DNA of 64,000 bases from Petrolisthes cinctipes (lineage: Eukaryota > Arthropoda > Malacostraca > Decapoda > Porcellanidae): the NCBI GenBank assembly GCA_033782935.1, contig JAWQEG010001327.1:911001-975000 (forward strand), read 5' to 3'. The stretch's first letter is position 1, and every line of letters begins with the position of its first letter. The notes under the pieces were generated by a model. The model was given only the letters and a program-made list of their open reading frames with translations. It was not told the DNA's origin and did no database searches. The translations under genes were made by a program, and so were the position numbers. Shown piece by piece: positions 33,011 to 44,638 of the stretch.

Positions 33011-33940
33011 ATGATATACAGTAGGTGGAAGTGAGAGCGATGGGTTCATCTCAAGATATGGCCATCAGTCCACTACTGACTAGAGACCCTATACAGAGAG
33101 ACTGGACAGCCAAAATTTTTGCTGCTTGCTGATTGGCTGGTTGAATGGGGCGCCATTTCTGCTCTAACTCGTCTCTGCCTGCTAGCAGGTTCGGCACAAT
33201 GTATATTTTGCCTTGACTATGATACGTGACTGATTACTCAGTAGAATGTTGTTATATTTATATAGTATCTTTAGATAAACCAACAAATATATTTTTTAGT
33301 CGATCTTCAACTCAACACAAAATAAATGTTCCTTGAAAACTTCCCTAAGCTTTACAGAATGCCGAACTGTATGGTAACGAATCAGTAACATGATACTGTA
33401 CTTAACCATTCCATCGCAACAACAAATTCCCTCATATTTGTGTGAACAGCATGTAAACAGTAGTGTGTAAACGTTGGTAATACCCATACGGAAACCATTT
33501 TCATACAATAATTAATTAAAATAACCGTAGTATACCCTAAACACATTGACTACTGCTGTCGTCTTTCAGTCATACGTTTAGCAACTCGTCACGTACTATC
33601 ATGTGCTTTAAATAACGCCTACATGATGTATAATAGGATTGATAACTTCATGTATCTTTTAGTATTTAAAAATATATACCTGTATAATGGAAAGAATGCA
33701 ATTTTCGTCAACATTTTGCCCACGAAAGTCAGCTGGAGATTACTAGCTGGTAGTATCCAGCAACTTATACATTTGTTCTGTACTAACGTGAGAGGTATCG
33801 CGGAAAACACAAAGTTGAGCAAAGATGGCGGCTGTCCAGTAGGGTCTCTACTACTGACAGCCAAGCTATTCAGAGCTCGCGGGTCTCCCGTTTTCTGTTG
33901 TCCTGGTGTCCATTTAGGGCAAAGAAAATTTATTTCTATA
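33011..33940. other. No gene recognised
   Basis: AT-rich spacer between the piggyBac relic and the THAP-like exon. The relic's 5' end and any inverted repeat may lie in its first 200 bases. Open frames here are short and have no recognisable motif. Confidence 0.35.
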
Positions 33941-34033
33941 ATGCCTTCGCATTGCGCAGTGCATGGGTATAGAACGAACAGACATAAAGGAAGTAACATT
34001 AATTATCACCGATTTTCCAGAGATGAGAAATAA
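33941..34033 (+). pseudogene. THAP-domain N-terminal exon or fragment
   Basis: ATG then PSHCAVHGYRTNRHKGSN and YHRFSRDEK before a TAA. This follows the start of the THAP zinc finger (M-P-x-x-C-x-V-x-G-C-x-N ... F-H-x-F-P), but the second Cys is Tyr and the conserved Pro is Ser, so the finger is damaged. Only the first 30 of about 85 residues are present and no clean splice donor precedes the stop. THAP domains occur in P-element/THAP9 transposases and host factors; which one is unclear. Confidence 0.45.
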
Positions 34034-34250
34034 GTAGTAAGATATTTTGATAAATACAGTGTTTTTTAGATTAAGAATTGTAAATAGAGCCATTACAAAG
34101 CAAAACATTAAATTTAAAAAAACAAAATGAAAAAGCTTGTTACTTAGGAGCATAAGGATGTTGATATAGATGATAATGTAATGTTATGATAAACTAATAA
34201 AAAGTAAAAAGAGTTTGAGTTTTAAAAATTATTGAACTTTCAAAGACAGA

Positions 34251-34254
<4 letters not shown>

Positions 34255-34324
<70 letters not shown>
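34255..34324. repeat. (AT)n microsatellite
   Basis: Uninterrupted AT, about 35 units. Confidence 0.98.
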
Positions 34325-34327
<3 letters not shown>

Positions 34328-34499
34328 CATTATTAATAGAGAGAGATAGTGGGCCTTAGTTTTACCTCACCTGACAGGTGTCTTAACTACCAGCAGCTGC
34401 TACTGCCACTGCTATTATCGTTACACTAATAATATTAATTGTATTATACTGCTATTGTAGTTACAATAATAACAATAATAGTATTATACTACTATTGTA

Positions 34500-34528
34500 G
34501 TTACAATAATAATAATAATAATAATAAT

Positions 34529-34561
<33 letters not shown>

Positions 34562-34869
34562 ATAATATAAGTATAGGAGGATAAAGCAAAATATTTTCTT
34601 TATAATCAAATACTTACTGCAATTTCTTGCTAGTCAACAAAACACTATGAAATATATTACAACTTGAAATTTTATACTTTCTTTTTCCTGATAAAAATAT
34701 GTATAGTTTACGATGAAATGTTCGTTACCCATTTCTCTCGTTTTCTTTTTCACACACGTCAATGGGGGGGTTAGACTAATCTGGGCGTAAGCTGGCCGTG
34801 TATTCTCTCGACCGTGCCTGGACATGTACTTGGACGACATCCTCCAGGTCGTGCATCCGTATGTGAGGC

Positions 34870-34901
<32 letters not shown>

Positions 34902-34945
34902 TATTATTATTATTATTATTAGTAGTAGTAGTAGTAGTAGTAGTA
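34500..34945. repeat. TAA/TTA/GTA triplet runs flanking an unassigned segment
   Basis: ATA/TAA runs at 34505-34560, then at 34873-34945 (TAA)n followed by (TTA)n and (GTA)n. The change from TAA to TTA makes each run partly self-complementary. The DNA in between shows no gene. Confidence 0.85.
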
Positions 34946-36030
34946 ACTAGCGGAGGTACCCGGCGTTGCCCGGGAAAGATGCCTATATGAATAAGGGCTA
35001 AGGAGACATTTTATAGTTTAGCGAGCAACTTTATTAAATTATTATCTTAGTGAGAGGTGTTTTCATTGATATACAGTCAGGATCATTATAACAGTTAGAC
35101 GTTTGCTTTTATTAAAACTTTTTACTGAGACACGTCATGACCATGTCATGGTGTCATGCATATGGGTGTCATGTCAAGGCTATTCACCCATGACGTCAGT
35201 CATGGGTCTTGCCCAGGCATTGGGGTAGCTGTAGTATGGCTTAAAAATGTTGGTGCCATTTAAAAAAAATATTTGCTTCATACACGCTTTGAAACAAAAA
35301 AGATTAAAAACTTGAAAAATCTAAACCCAATTTTGTAAGCCTTACTACAGGTATGCTTTTTGACACACACACACACACACAAATACACAGTCAGAAAGCA
35401 TAGACAGATACACACAGTCAGAAAGTACACACACACATGAACACAGAGATAAAGAGAACACACATGAACACAGTGTATGAGATGAGAGAGAACACACACA
35501 CACACATACACACAGTTGGAGAGAACACACACACACACCCTCATTGAGATACCTGTGTGTCATGCTGATGTGTGTATGTGTGTGTGTAAACTATTCCACA
35601 CACACATTTACACACACATACATGCACATTTGTGTGTGTGTGTGTTTAATAAAAGTATATGTGTGTGTGATGGTGTATGTGTAATAAACGTACATGTGTG
35701 TGTGTCAGTGTGTAATATACGTACTAATGTGTGTGTGTTTAATAAACGTATATGTGTGTGTAATTGTGTGTGTGTAATAAACGTACATGTGTGTGTCAAT
35801 GTGTAATATACGTACATATGTGTGTGTGTAATAAATGTACAAATATGTGTGTGTGTGTGCGTGTAAAAAACGTACAGTCGCGAGCTGATGGGATGGAGAC
35901 ACGAGCTCACTCATCATGGGGTCATTTCTACCTGACGAGTTATGGAGGGGGGAAGGGAGAGAGAGAGAGAGGAACAGATGGGGGGAGGTTATGGAGGGGC
36001 TGGTGGAGTGTTGCCACTTCTGACTGATAT
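34946..36030 (+). repeat. Interspersed repeat starting actagcggaggtacccgg, with GT-rich minisatellite
   Basis: Starts actagcggaggtacccggcg at 34946; the same start is at 43382. It contains AC and GT tracts (35367-35870). Its right part (35872-36000: cgcgagctgatgggatggag, cgagttatggagg) recurs inverted at 42880-42995. Class unknown. Confidence 0.6.
35367..35870. repeat. (CA)n then GT minisatellite with aataaacgtacat units
   Basis: AC-rich on the left; from 35575 units of roughly 45-60 bp alternate (GT)n with aataaacgtacat or aatatacgtacat, at least five times. Open frames here are artefacts of the repeat. Confidence 0.85.
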
Positions 36031-37044
36031 AGAACTATCTCACCATCCACTGAAATTTTCATTCGAAGCATTCACTGGTGAGAGGGAGAAACGAGAAGGA
36101 GGAATGAAAGTGGTTGGGGATGAATGTATGAGCGACGTGAGTGAAGATATTGCAGGATGAATTGAATTAGTTGTGTATACGAATTAGACGGACATAGGGA
36201 TATGTAATAACTGATTAATGTTTTCGAGTTGGATATATAACTGATATTATTTCGCCACACTAAACTCACCATTGTGAACTGTGTGAGTGTTAGCTTAAAA
36301 GTTTAAAGTAATAAAAACATTGTTATCCATCGTAACATAACATTCATCAATAATTACATAACCAAATGATTAAGTTAAAGTTTACCGCAAATCCACTGTT
36401 TCTATTAAACCTGGACGAATCAAAGGTGACAAACATATATTCTCTTCGTCGGGAGAATAATATGTTACAGTTTTGCCCCTCAAAATGCACTGATTTGCTA
36501 GATTGCCAACATTAATAATTAAGTCGTGTGGGTGAAAGCTAGACATATATATAGGCCGCATCTAAATTCACAATTATAAACCCTAAGAATAATGGAAGAT
36601 AGATATGTAATGTTTTATAGAAATGGAACTGAAATTTGTATTTCTGTATATTGTCTTTTACTTTAATGTTTTCACTATTAAGAGTTATATAAAATAAATA
36701 TTGTGGCTTACAAGGTGCAGTAATATTATCATAAAGTAAGTATTAAAAGTAATAGTAAGATGGTAGTCCTCTATTGAATTAATCCTTTGTATTATTGTTT
36801 GCACTTAAATACTCGTCATTATAAATTTGTAGGGCTCGCTTCAACAGAAAAAAAAAAAAACAACACAGCAGTGAGTAACACTCTGCAATCAACAACAATA
36901 TACTAATTTAATGTTATCACTGTAGTTACTTGACGGTAGCCATTATTTTCAAGGATAAATACACACAATATCTAGAACATTTTATTGGACGCATAATAAC
37001 TTTTTGAGTCTCACTAACTTTGCCATGAAGGCTGACACCTCAAA
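36031..37044. other. No gene recognised
   Basis: AT-rich spacer with a poly(A) run near 36846-36859. Nothing identified. Presumed receptor intron. Confidence 0.4.
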
Positions 37045-37057
37045 GGTTGTCAGCACT
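37045..37057. repeat. Target-site duplication (left) of LINE 37058-42202
   Basis: GGTTGTCAGCACT, identical to 42203-42215. Confidence 0.92.
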
Positions 37058-37246
37058 TTTTATTTTTTTTTAATTGCGCCGTAGCGTCAATCAACAGGCA
37101 GGCAACAATACATACTGGTAAGCGGGACCCATGAGAATACAATGACTACAACCACACATACACACGCACACACACACCACACACACACATCACGAAAACA
37201 TAACAGAATGGAGCACAAGCAGACAGACAAATATTTACATTATGAC

Positions 37247-40200
37247 CTATTTAAGTCCACCAAAACGAGGGTGGAGCACCAAAAGTTCCTCCAGAACCTG
37301 GTGGTTCAGCAGGTGTCGACAAACCACATCAAGTGGCAGGCCCCGGGGCAGCAAGTGTCGGACAGTGGGGCAGGCCAGGCAATAGTGCTCTATAGTGTTA
37401 GCACGAGGTGCTCGACACAAGCGACACTCAGTGAAGGGAGGCTCACCCTGCATCCTAGCAACCTGCCATGGTGGACGGTAGCCAAGCCTCAAACGAGCAG
37501 AGACTACATTGTGCCTCCGAACCATGAGGCCTCGACGACGGTAGGAATATTTGTGACGGCAGACAGACTCATAATGTGTGATGGAGATGCTGAAGGGCCT
37601 CTCTGCATCCCTGCTTCGCCTTACAGGGAGGAGAGCGGCGGAGCGGACTTTAGAGAGGTAACATGTCATGGAGAGAGGACGTCCAACACCATGAGGAGGC
37701 AGATGGCAGGCTTCCTTTGCGAGTCTGTCAACTGTACCATTGTGACGTAAACCTACATGGGATGGCACCCATAAAAATTTGACAGTCAAGTAACGATGAC
37801 GTAATAAGGACAAAAACGATAAAATCTGCTGAACAACAGTAGAGTGTGTGGGCTGAACACTAGAGAGAGAATGAAGGGCAGGTCTGGAGTCACAAAAAAT
37901 GGCAGCATTCACTCCACGTTTACAAACAAGACTAACAGCATCCAGAATGGCATACAGTTCACACAATGTTGAGCTAGAGTGGTTACAGAGACGATGGCCA
38001 ACCCAGCCCACTGGAGGTGACTCCATGTCAGGTGAGAAAACGGCACAACCTGATGCACCATTCACTTGCAATGAGCCATCAGTGTAGAGGCAGTATGGAT
38101 CTGTGATGGAGGACGTCACTGTTTCTATGTGTTCCAGAGCCAACTGCCGCTGTAGAGAAGGCAGTTCCGAATTGGAAGTAGGTGTGAAGCTCACATCAGG
38201 TGTTGGTAGCATCCACGGAGGAGGTCCTGAGGGGACGTCGGCCACCATTATATCTATATTAAGACTACGGAGCATAGAGGAAACAGACCTTATAAGAGTA
38301 CGTCAGCAGGCAGTATGGGAGGGACCGGGTAGTTTGGTCTAAGAGAAGTCCTGACTAACTGAGAGTAATGGGGGTGAAAGATGTGGGAAATGGAGGCACT
38401 TGACAGTGAAGCAAGTAACATTACAATAAATTCTCTCCACTAACGGGGGAAGACGCAACTCACGCTGCATGTTCACTATCCTGGTCGACATTGGACAACG
38501 GAGAATTATTCTCAATGCTCTATTCTGAAATTTTTCTATAGTTTCAAGAGTAGCCCTGGGAAGTTGAATCAAAGCAGGGGAGAGGTAATCAACAACTGAA
38601 CGGATAAAAGCAATATAGATAGTCCTGGCAACTGGGATGGAGATGCCCGAGGAGTTGTTAGCGAGCCATTGAAGTGGCGTAAGTCAGCACTGGAGACGAC
38701 CCAATAAGCCCTGGACAATGGGATGGTCTTGAGGTCTGGCAGGGACAATTGGCCATTATATTGACTGGTGCGCCCAGGAAGCGATACTGGGAATACATGG
38801 GAATGACAGTCCCTCCAATGGTGAACACTGGCCGAGCTTGAGGAAGGCGGCAGGTGAATATTCTGCTCTTATCTGGGGAGACAATAATGCCACAGTGAGA
38901 GGAGGACACAGAGGAGTCAAGAAACCGCTGGAGATCCCTTAGTGAGGTAGAATGAACACAGATATCATCAGCATAGCACGTAATTGTAGTTCCAGGTATA
39001 TCAGGGAGAGAAGTGAGCAGCCGATGCATCAGAATATTAAATAACAATGGGCTGAGAACACCCCCTTGAGGCGTACCAAGATGAAAACTGCGCAAAGGAC
39101 TGAGCGCACCACTGAAAAACACACGGGAGGTCCTGTTACTCAGGTAGCCCCTAATCCACCGTAATAGATTACCCTTTATCCCAAAGTCAACCAGTTGATC
39201 CAAAATGACGTCTCTATTAGCAACATCGAAGGCACTTCGAAGGTCAATGAAGGTCACCACACTGTCCCTGTTAAGGCGAGTGTACAGATCGACTAGGCAG
39301 TGGTGTGTGCTTCGCTGGGGAAGGAATCCAAACAGCCATGGAGAAAGGCGATCTTGCAGTCTGTACATGAGACGATTGAGTAAGATTCTCTCGATAACTT
39401 TACAAAAACAGGAAGTCAGGGAAATAGGCCTGAACTTGGCAGTGCCGGGCTTAGGGATGGGTATTATTGTGCTGCTGGTCCAGGAACGTGGCACACAACC
39501 ATCACGAAGACAAAGATTGTACAGTCGAAGTAGAGGGTTCCCAGGAACTTGTTGAAGTAGGCGCAGAACAGCATAAGTAATACTATCATCACCAGGGGAA
39601 GAAGCTCTACCCCGAGAGAGAGCACGTCGCAACTCCTCCTCAGTAATCTCCTCTGCATCATCGTCATCATCTTGCAACAGAGCAGACATTAGACGTAGCC
39701 GATGGACAGCAGCACGGGAAGTGAGTGCATCTTGTATGTGGATGGGTAGACTGGCTGAGGTAGATTGTTCTGACCAGGCATCGACAAGTTGTTGGGCATA
39801 GTCGGCGGGAGTGTGATGACGAGCAGTGGCCGGTGTCTTTTTAACAACCCGACGGATGAGGTGCCACATAGAAGCCACACTTGTTTGCTGGTTGATGCTG
39901 TCCGTGAACCGTTGCCAAGACTCAGTGTGAGCACACTCCTGCAGGACAACTAAAGCGTCCCTAGACATCTGGTAACGATGGAGCAGGTCCGGGGTTAGGT
40001 TGGCTTGAAACAATAGGCCATCACGTTCAGCCTCCTCCTTTGCCTCCTGTATACGTGCATCCAGCGTCCAGGAGTGGGCAGTATGGCGATGCTGAAGGTG
40101 TGGCCGGGAGACGTATAGCCTATAAAAGTCATGAGTAGCAGATACAAGATCAGAGTACAACTGTTCAGCTGATGATATGTCAAATGTAGGGAATACATGG

Positions 40201-40490
40201 GCCATGAATAAGATGTAAGTCGGGCAATATTTAGGGGGCACAGCAATACGCAAAGGAGTGGCTGAAGCACTTGACCCAGCAGTTAGAGAATAATGAAACC
40301 GAAGAGCGATGTGATCAGAGAATAAGTCTGGCACGGAGGAGCACAGGACCCGAGATGCTATCAGGCCAGACGAGAGGATGTAATCCAGAGTACCTCCCCG
40401 GCAATGAGTGGCACCGCCAGTGTCCCAGCGTGTCAGATGATGCTTGCGGATGTATGAAAGGAGACGAACACCGTTACGATTAATAGTGAG
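37247..40490 (-). pseudogene. Third LINE family ORF2: endonuclease remnant, RT, RNase H
   Basis: Only the last third of the endonuclease remains (GGTLDYILSSGL, then LFSDHIALRF with the SDH motif); its first 150-odd residues are deleted at the ORF1 boundary near 40490. RT is well kept: PGDDSITYAVLRLL, KFRPISLTSCFCKVIER, FGFLPQRSTHH, FIDLRSAFDVA, GTPQGGVLSPLLF and catalytic CYADDICVHS. A frameshift near 38750 and TAG/TAA stops near 38312-38341 break the connection domain. RNase H follows: YTDGSLQVNG (D), LCELYAIL (E), FCDSRPALHS (D) and VDRLAKEA (D), then a Cys/His tail (CRLCRAPRANTIEHYCLAC). Stop at 37247. Confidence 0.88.
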
Positions 40491-41931
40491 TGGGGGCAGA
40501 TGAGCGACCTGGAGAAGATGGACCAGGAGAAGGGACTGACTCGAAAAGATTTTCAAGACGAGATGAAACAATATCCATCTTTTCGGTAAGGGTAGTGACA
40601 GTTGAGATGATGGCCTGCTGAGCCTCGACCAAGGTGGAGAGTTTGGAGTCATTGGCAGCCTGCACAGCAACTAGCCCATCAATCCTGGCTTCAAGGGCAG
40701 AAAAGTGGTTCTCGAGAGCCGTTCATCGTGCCATGAGGGTAGCAACAGACTTGCGGAGGGCCAGGTCTGGAGGTGAGGCAGAGCTGGTAGGAGCAGCAGA
40801 CTGGGGAGGTGGTGGTGGAGGCAGAGCAATAGTAGTGACACGAGCCTGGACCTGACGTCGAGTACATCCATGCCACACGTTAACCCCTGGCTGAAGGCAT
40901 CGTGGACACTTCCATCGAGACGTATCATCAGGAGGTCAAGGCTCAGAGGTGGAGGCAGCAGGACGTGATGGTTCGCCCCTGACAGGACACGTCTTGGAAT
41001 CATGGTCAGCAGCACACCATGCACACTTCGGCCTGGCAGAACAGTACTGGGAGATATGCCGAACTCCCCAGCACCTGTAGCACCAAGGCTGGTCATTATG
41101 AAGTTTCCTCACCTCACACGGTGGAAGACAAGGGAGGAAATCAAAGGAAATCTCATTTGGAGGTGGATCAGGTTGACTCCAGACAACAACAATACGGCTA
41201 ATGGGGGAACCATCTTGGAAAAAACGACGGGCAAAGTACACATCAGGGTATCCCTTAGCAAGTTTCGGGTCAACATTAATAGGAAAACGGGTAAGAATGT
41301 AGCTGGGGAACTTACGAGGCCTCTCAGGTGAGTCTTCAAGAATGAGAGGCAGAGACAAAAATTCACCAGCCTTCACTCTATCAATGATATCCTGATGCTT
41401 CCTAGAGATATAGACAAACCGGGAGGTGACAGCAGCCATCTTCACTTCAGCCAGTTCACGCTGCAGCTGGAAGGCCCTGTTGACATCAGACAACCAACGC
41501 AACTTTGTGTCCGTAGATGGGTTCCCAGAGAAGGAGAGCTTGACACAGGCATTTCTTGGGGCAAAAGCAGGAAGGTTGGACGAGGGCAAGGAGTTGGTAT
41601 ACAAGGAAGAAACACCACGTTGAGGCAGAGAAGGTACGTCATGCACAGCTGAAGCACCCTTGGCAGTCTTGGCAGCCGGAGGCAAACAGTCCACACCATC
41701 GGAACCCTGCAAGGAGTCGGACGAGGCATCAACGGGTCGCTTGGTAGAGGTTGAGGAGGTGGAAGGCTGCAACCTGAGCTGCAGAGTGACCGAGGAGAGG
41801 GGGTTAGGGTTGCGAGAAGGCAGCTCAGGCCAGTGATCCTCGATAGGAGACTCATCCTCCTCCAACATGGCCAAGTCGGCCTCCAGGCAGGAAGCCACAT
41901 CCGAATCCGCGCTCTCCATCAGGCCAGGCAA
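40480..41931 (-). pseudogene. Third LINE family ORF1 (gag-like)
   Basis: The ATG at 41931 opens about 484 codons in one frame, interrupted by TGA at 40936-40938 and a second TGA near 40727, both where CGA could have mutated. Residues 1-120 are Ser/Pro-rich and acidic. A central RNA-binding region (CVKLSFSG, FVYISRKHQD) is followed by knuckles CYRCWGVRHISQYC and CAWCAADHDSKTC, then past the first stop a further CPRC...H..C cluster, a Pro-rich stretch and a coiled coil (LTEKMDIVSSRLENL). It resembles the layout of insect I/R1-type ORF1 proteins. Confidence 0.85.
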
Positions 41932-42202
41932 GGCCTAGATGGGAAGCGAACAACTGAACACACACGAACACACGAACATACACACACAGAACCACAATAA
42001 AACAAATAAACCACAAACAACAATACCACAAACAGCAAAACCACAAAAAAAACGAGATAAAAAATATAAACAACCCCTATAACACCACAGACACAACAAC
42101 ACACAAACAAGAACTTTGAAACAAGACAAACAACAACACAAACAACAACACAGGCAGAGCGCCAGGAACACGTCTTCACTCCAGGAAGGTTGGGGTGAGA
42201 CT
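41932..42202 (-). promoter_or_regulatory. Third LINE family 5' UTR
   Basis: On the element strand it is strikingly G/T-only over long stretches (tgtggttttgctgtttgtgg types). No C-rich or A-rich block, and no recognised promoter motif. Confidence 0.6.
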
Positions 42203-42215
42203 GGTTGTCAGCACT
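42203..42215. repeat. Target-site duplication (right) of LINE 37058-42202
   Basis: GGTTGTCAGCACT, identical to 37045-37057. Confidence 0.92.
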
Positions 42216-42879
42216 GATTATCATATACTTCACAAACAGTAACTAGCTTTATTCTACTATGCCTACGTGTTGATTATTTCCTTATTATGGGCAGAAATTT
42301 ACTTGTAATCCAATAATACACTATATGTAACGTAGAACAAGTTATTTTATTCCCGTGTGATAAGTTGGTAAGCCTGCGAAGGCTACAAGGTGTGGGATCA
42401 AGCTCCTTTAGTGTGTGTGTGTGTGTGTGTGTGTGTAAAGGGAACAGCGGTTCACATGACTCGAACCCTCACTTCACCAGAAATGTGCCTATATTCTGCA
42501 GGAGAGATTCTGTCTCATTCCGTTCCACAGAATATTCTTTTCCCATAAAAAATATGGATACTTGTGGTTCTCATAATTTTGTGTAATATTAATTATTGTT
42601 GAAACACATTTATCATTAATTATAGCAATTTCATTAATTAAATATGTCAAGTTTTATAGACACCCATCCCATTTGATGTCATTACAGTTCTGATATCGAA
42701 CAATACTTATATATGAGAGTACTCTTATAATTATGATGACCATGCTAAAATTCAAGACATAGGTTTGTTATTGTGAACTCCATCTCCATTAGTCCCTTCG
42801 CCCAAAGTCAACCATAAATCATTAAGATAAAGAAAGACCCACAGCCACGGTTATTGGCGCCTCTCTTGCTCTTTCTCCC
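42216..42879. other. No gene; short (GT)n at 42412-42436
   Basis: AT-rich spacer. One GT microsatellite. Nothing else identified. Confidence 0.4.
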
Positions 42880-43073
42880 TCCACCAGCCCCTCCATACCC
42901 TCCCTTCTTCCTCTTAAACTCCTCCATAACTCGTCAGGTAGAAGCGACCCCATGATGAGTGTGCTCGTGTCTCCATCCCATCAGCTCGCGACTGTACATA
43001 TGTGTGTGTGTGTAATAAACGTTCATATGTGTGTGTGTATGTGTTGTATCATAACACCCCACATGTGACGTCA

Positions 43074-43130
<57 letters not shown>

Positions 43131-43381
43131 ATCCGTTCGAGCTTCTGTTCAAGCTGTACACATGGCGAGCGATTTTAGTAGCTCGATTCTTTATAGTTTT
43201 AAACGATAAATAAAAATTTGACATTTTAACGTAATTTTTACTTCAAGTTACGTCATGTTACGTCATAAAAACCTTTGCCTGGTGATCGTGATTCAGAATA
43301 TATATGGGTTTTGGATGTAGGTGTAACGGTTTTCGAGTTATAAGCAGACAAACAGAGACAGTTTGCCATTTATAGTATAGA
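42880..43381 (-). repeat. Inverted copy of the 35.9 kb repeat with GT and CT tracts
   Basis: 42880-43010 is the reverse complement of about 35870-36010 (ctcgtcaggtagaagcgacc, tcatcagctcgcgactg on the plus strand). It leads into aataaacgttcatatg-type GT units and a pure (CT)n at 43077-43129. The region ends tatagtatag just before the repeat start at 43382. Confidence 0.75.
43077..43129. repeat. (CT)n microsatellite
   Basis: About 26 uninterrupted units. Confidence 0.98.
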
Positions 43382-44479
43382 CTAGCAGAGGTACCCGGCG
43401 TTGTCGGGGAAAGATGGCACACACCAAAGTAGGAAGGTACTGAGTATACTGACCAAAGCTCCTAGGTATCTATAAATTACCGAACTAGAGAAACTCATAG
43501 TAGGTGTGGGTCTGTGAGACCCACTTCTGCCTAAGCAGAGTTAAGGCCAATAACGTAGCCAAAAAGTTGTGCTCCATTCTGTACTCAACGCCTACAGCTT
43601 GAGGCCTGGAGTTTATAACCCTCAATCAAACTCCTTACAACTAATTTGCTTCTATATACGATATTTGACAATGGTGTATCTTTATTCATATATCCAATTA
43701 TATAATTATTTATTAATTATATTCATTAGGTCTAGTCGTATGAGGGAGTGCTGAGTAGAAAAGAAGACTATTTCTCAGGTGGGACAGGGTCGGATGGCTA
43801 GTCCCCTTACATCTATTAACCCTTTGAACAATTTGGAAACATGTGGGTAGTGAGGTTCCCTCCCAAACAGACATGTGAACTAAGCAATAGTGTACATTTA
43901 TGGATGGTGACATCCACGTCCACACAGACATCTGATCTTTTCCCTTCCATCAATGTGTAGTGAAGATGTTGATTACTGGTTGCAGCAGAATCATTCTCTA
44001 ACATAGGGAGGGTGGGTGACAGGAAGGGTACATAAGTAGGAAAATATGAAAAATCTTTAATTACCATTATGAAGTCGATAGGCTTACTGGTAAACCCCAA
44101 TAACCAACCAACCAAATGTAAAGAGAAAGTCAAGAATAAAATATTAATATCTATGTAGTGCCTGCGGTACAAATAAAATATTTGTGTAAGAGAAAGTGTC
44201 ACCATATTCAACATACAATTTCTGTACAAGAAGCAACTGAAAGGATCATGCATCGATCAAATATTATGATATCCAATTAGGTCCTTATTAAGTGACTTTT
44301 GTGGAGTGAGAATGAAAAGCCTTGTGCGATATGCAGTGATATTACTTGCATTATTTTTTCTCTCTGCTGAGGTTCGTAAGTCATAGATATGGCGCCTGCG
44401 TTATGTTAATTGGTAGGAAAATTAGCAATGAATAACTTCATTTGTGACGGCCTAACATGAAAGAAATAAAAAATATTAC
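43382..44479. other. Repeat start motif, otherwise no gene
   Basis: 43382 begins actagcagaggtacccggcg, the same motif as 34946, preceded by ttcgagttataagcagacaaa. The rest to 44479 shows no identifiable gene and would be receptor intron; a copy of the missing M1/pore exon was looked for here and not seen. Confidence 0.4.
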
Positions 44480-44638
44480 CGATAGGTTGAAGGGTCGTAG
44501 GAAGCCACCCAAATCACTTTCCACAGTTGGACGCACCACCAATATGCCACTGTTTTCTGTCTTGACGGGGATGGAGAAGTCGCACACAGTGTCCCTGGAA
44601 GCCGTCACGCCAAAGGGACCCAAAGCAAACTCCACTTC
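44480..44638 (-). CDS. Variant ionotropic receptor exon: ligand-binding lobe S1, C-terminal part
   Basis: 159 bases, exactly 53 codons, between acceptor ...tgtgaggcag and donor GTAATA. It encodes EVEFALGPFGVTASRD, then a CDFSIPV strand, then GILVVRPTVESDLGGFLRPF and NLS. The Arg of TASR is at the position that binds the ligand carboxyl group in iGluRs, and FLRPF immediately precedes M1. Phase 0 at both ends. It joins the exon at 61106 as ...GMLQRK|EVEFAL..., a normal IR sequence. No mutation seen. Open frame upstream of the acceptor is pyrimidine tract. Confidence 0.85.

Larger units (their letters stand above)
37058..42202 (-). mobile_element. LINE, RNase H-bearing third family, full-length with target duplication
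   Basis: Bounded by 13-bp direct repeats and ending (element 3') in a T-rich stretch on the plus strand (37058-37071), i.e. a poly(A) tail. Minus-strand order: 5' UTR, ORF1 with zinc knuckles, ORF2 with partial endonuclease, RT and RNase H. 5.1 kb. It differs from copies A-D in tail type and sequence. Stops, a frameshift and an endonuclease deletion make it inactive. Confidence 0.9.

Noticed and set aside
34946..36160. Cys/Val- and His/Thr-rich ORFs in the GT and CA tracts
   Set aside because: Pure products of dinucleotide repeats in several frames.
37142..37750. Plus-strand ORF of 202 codons as a host protein
   Set aside because: It is antisense to the RNase H end of the third-family LINE and has no recognisable domain.
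41919..42233. Cys/Val-rich membrane-like minus-strand ORFs at the LINE 5' end
   Set aside because: They translate the G/T-only 5' UTR of the element; the real ORF1 starts at 41931 in another frame.
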